Positions 6,098 to 8,149 of a DNA stretch of 8,149 nucleotides are shown here, piece by piece (position 1 is the first letter of the stretch; each line of letters opens with the position of its first letter). The position numbers were made by a program, and so were the translations under genes. This DNA comes from Moraxellaceae bacterium UBA2032 (GTDB lineage Bacteria > Pseudomonadota > Gammaproteobacteria > Pseudomonadales > Moraxellaceae): contig DDBM01000140.1 of NCBI GenBank assembly GCA_002333125.1, positions 575 to 8,723 of the forward strand. Direction: 5' to 3'. The notes under the pieces were generated by a model. That model worked only from the letters and a program-made list of their open reading frames with translations. It was not told where the DNA came from and did no database searches.

Positions 6098-8149
6098 CTA
6101 TTTCACGGTCGCTGCCAACAACTCAGCAATGGTTTCTAATAATTGTTGCTCTTGGAACGGCTTACCCATATAGGCATTAACGCCAATTTGGAAAGCACGC
6201 TCACGGTGTTTTTCACCTGTACGCGAGGTAATCATAATAATTGGCAAACCAACTAAATTAGGATTATGTCGTACTAAAGAGGCAACCTCAAAACCATCCA
6301 TACGTGGCATTTCAATGTCAAGTAACATGATATCTGGACGAACATCTTCAAGTTTAGTAATCGCATCTAAACCATCTTTAGCCAAGACCACTTCATAACC
6401 ATGACGCTCTAATAAGCGTGAAGTTACTTTACGCACTGTTACCGAGTCATCAACTACCATCACCATGCGTGTACTACGTTGTGGTTTTGCTGGTACTTGC
6501 TCTTCGATAACTTGTCTGTGACGTGGTTTTTGGATGGCGGCGGCGCGTAACATCGCAATGGTATCTAAAATGATAACCACCGAACCATCACCCAAGATAG
6601 TTGCACCCGATATACCTGCAACGGATGCTAACTGTGCGCCAACCGACTTAACGACGATTTCACGCGAGCCAATCAGCTGGTCTACTTGAATAGCCACACG
6701 TTGTTCGGCACCACGAATTAACATAATAGGTAATGGCAAGGTTTGGCCAAACAAACTTGGCACACGTACACCATGCACAAACTCACCTAAATAATGCAAT
6801 TTGTAGGTAATATTGGCGTATTCAAAAGCGGGACCATCAGGCGCATAATAAGTTTCTAACTCATAAGGATTAGCCCGAACAATACCTTCAATTTGTGATA
6901 ATGGAATGGCGTAAACATCTTCGCCAATACGCACCATCAAGGCACGACTCACGGCAACGGTAAAAGGTAAACGCATGACAAACGTTGTGCCTTTGCCCGC
7001 AGCAGATTGAATAACAACCGTGCCGCCTAATTGCTTAATCTCACTTTGCACAACGTCCATGCCTACGCCACGACCCGAAATTTGGGTCACTTTTTGTGCC
7101 GTAGAAAAGCCTGCATGGAATAAATATTGTAAAAGCTCTTTTTCGCTAATTACACTATCTTCTTCAAGCAAGCCTCTTTCAATTGCTTTTTTACGCACCG
7201 CGTCAACATTTACGCCACGACCATCATCCGCAAGGGTTAGCAGAATTTCTCCGCCTTCACGGCCAATGGTGAGGCTAATACGCCCCATCGGCTCTTTACC
7301 TGCGGCAGCACGATCCGTTGGATTTTCTAAGCCATGGTCAACCGCATTACGTAACATATGTTCTAGTGGCGCAACAATACGTTCCAATAAGGTTCTATCC
7401 ATTTCGCCATCGGCATTAATCACATACAGTTCGGCAGGCTTATGTAATTCTGTTGCTGTTTGACGCACAATACGTTGTAAACGAGGTACTAAACGCGAGA
7501 ATGGAACCAAACGTGAACTCATCAAACCTTCTTGCATTTCGGTATTTAAACGCGCCTGCTGCAAAAGTAAGGTTTCAGTGTCACGTGCTTTTTCAATCAA
7601 TGTGCCTTTAATATCCATTAAGTCGGAGGCCGACTCATATAAAGATTTAGACAGTTGATTAACCGATGAGTATTGATCCATTTCTAAGGGGTCAAAGTCG
7701 GCATACTTTGTATCTTCTGTTGTATGCTGCGCAATAATTTGTGCTTCTAACTCACCCTGCATACGACGTAACTGATCTGCCAAACGTTGTACCGTTGCAC
7801 CCATTTCTTCTACGGTTTGACCAAAGCCATGTACACCCATTTCTACACGCGAGCGCACAATTGAGGTTTCACCTGCAATGTTAATGAGCTTTTCCATTAA
7901 CTCCGATGACACCCGAATCATTTCTTGCGCTTGCTGAGATTTTGCTACATCTCTAAAGTTGCCTGTCATTTTTGGCATAACACCATGAGCAACAACAGGC
8001 AATAGTGGTACATCGTCTGCTTCTACAACAGGCACAGGCGTGACAGCAGCTTTATTGCTCACAGGTGTTGACATAACACTAGGTACAATATCTTTAAACT
8101 GCTGAGGGTTAGATAAATAACGCTTTAACTGTGCCACTAAATCATCAAC
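6098..8149 (-). CDS. chpA: ChpA-like CheA histidine kinase/receiver, C-terminal part (N-terminus beyond window)
   Basis: 683 residues are visible. The frame is open through the right edge, so the GTG at 8137 is internal, not a start. In order: a low-complexity linker (about 20-75); a dimerisation/P3 helical region (about 78-215) with the ChpA-like segment LVPFSRLVPRLQRIVRQTA; a HATPase domain with N-box HMLRNAVDHGLE (near 7326-7364), G1 ADDGRGV and G2 GRGVGMDVV; a CheW-like P5 domain (about 400-535); and a C-terminal receiver (about 560-683). The receiver has an intact DD pair (VVDDS), phospho-Asp in LLDIEMPRMDGF (codon 6319-6317), Ser/Thr in MITSRTG and Lys in MGKPF. Kinase and receiver both look active. 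The phosphotransfer (HPt) domains would be upstream, and ChpA proteins carry several. A CheA with its own receiver, followed by chpB and chpC, fits the pilus-control system rather than flagellar chemotaxis. Confidence 0.9.
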   Translation of the reverse strand, partial: VDDLVAQLKRYLSNPQQFKDIVPSVMSTPVSNKAAVTPVPVVEADDVPLLPVVAHGVMPKMTGNFRDVAKSQQAQEMIRVSSELMEKLINIAGETSIVRSRVEMGVHGFGQTVEEMGATVQRLADQLRRMQGELEAQIIAQHTTEDTKYADFDPLEMDQYSSVNQLSKSLYESASDLMDIKGTLIEKARDTETLLLQQARLNTEMQEGLMSSRLVPFSRLVPRLQRIVRQTATELHKPAELYVINADGEMDRTLLERIVAPLEHMLRNAVDHGLENPTDRAAAGKEPMGRISLTIGREGGEILLTLADDGRGVNVDAVRKKAIERGLLEEDSVISEKELLQYLFHAGFSTAQKVTQISGRGVGMDVVQSEIKQLGGTVVIQSAAGKGTTFVMRLPFTVAVSRALMVRIGEDVYAIPLSQIEGIVRANPYELETYYAPDGPAFEYANITYKLHYLGEFVHGVRVPSLFGQTLPLPIMLIRGAEQRVAIQVDQLIGSREIVVKSVGAQLASVAGISGATILGDGSVVIILDTIAMLRAAAIQKPRHRQVIEEQVPAKPQRSTRMVMVVDDSVTVRKVTSRLLERHGYEVVLAKDGLDAITKLEDVRPDIMLLDIEMPRMDGFEVASLVRHNPNLVGLPIIMITSRTGEKHRERAFQIGVNAYMGKPFQEQQLLETIAELLAATVK

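Noticed and set aside
7020..7463. 147-codon open frame on the plus strand within chpA.
   Set aside because: It is the antisense of the conserved kinase domain, with no ribosome site or recognisable protein features.
8135..8137. GTG as the start of a 679-residue CheA protein.
   Set aside because: The frame stays open to the window edge with CheA-like linker sequence, no ribosome site is visible, and ChpA proteins are far longer with N-terminal phosphotransfer domains.
4555..8149. Flagellar chemotaxis (cheA-cheB-cheW) operon.
   Set aside because: A CheA with a C-terminal receiver, a CheB with a degenerate receiver, a ChpC-sized CheW protein and the gene order all fit the pilus Chp system better; no flagellar or cheY/cheZ genes are seen.

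Overview
The window reads as an AT-rich gammaproteobacterial chromosome. The main reasons are a CheA–CheB–CheW run in the order and sizes of the Pseudomonas type IV pilus chemosensory genes chpA-chpB-chpC, and a GntR/FCD regulator resembling those beside gammaproteobacterial methylcitrate (prp) genes. A lineage such as Beggiatoa/Thiothrix relatives is possible, but that is a guess. I see no RNA genes, insertion sequences, CRISPR arrays or phage genes.

Layout. (1) 1-505, minus: N-terminal part of a GntR/FadR-type regulator whose 3' end lies off the left edge. (2) 506-806: divergent intergenic region with a good sigma70-like promoter for the regulator, bracketed by two palindromes sharing TTGTC(T/G)ACAA, the likely autoregulatory operators. 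(3) 807-2909, plus: a seven-helix membrane protein with GGDEF and EAL domains, built like MHYT-GGDEF-EAL proteins such as MucR. Its MHYT motifs are gone, and one catalytic glutamate of the EAL domain is a lysine. (4) 2901-3674, minus: a TauE/SafE (TSUP) membrane transporter whose 3' end overlaps the previous gene by 9 bp. (5) 3856-4515, plus: a small exported protein with a DUF4124-like segment and a long helical region. (6) 4555-8149, minus: the ChpA C-terminal part, ChpB and ChpC, tightly packed and closed by an intrinsic terminator at 4514-4549.

How the genes work together. The chp genes would form the lower half of a pilus-control chemosensory operon: the ChpA kinase/receiver signals, ChpB demethylates the receptor and ChpC couples proteins in the array. 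The upstream part (the rest of chpA, probably pilG/H/I/J) should lie beyond the right edge. The GGDEF-EAL protein would act on cyclic-di-GMP, which also governs pili and attachment, but nothing in the sequence ties it to the chp operon. The regulator, transporter and exported protein look like independent units.

No wholly new system is evident. The points most worth a second look are the E-to-K change in an otherwise intact EAL active site, the eroded MHYT-like sensor, the paired operators and the degenerate receiver of ChpB.
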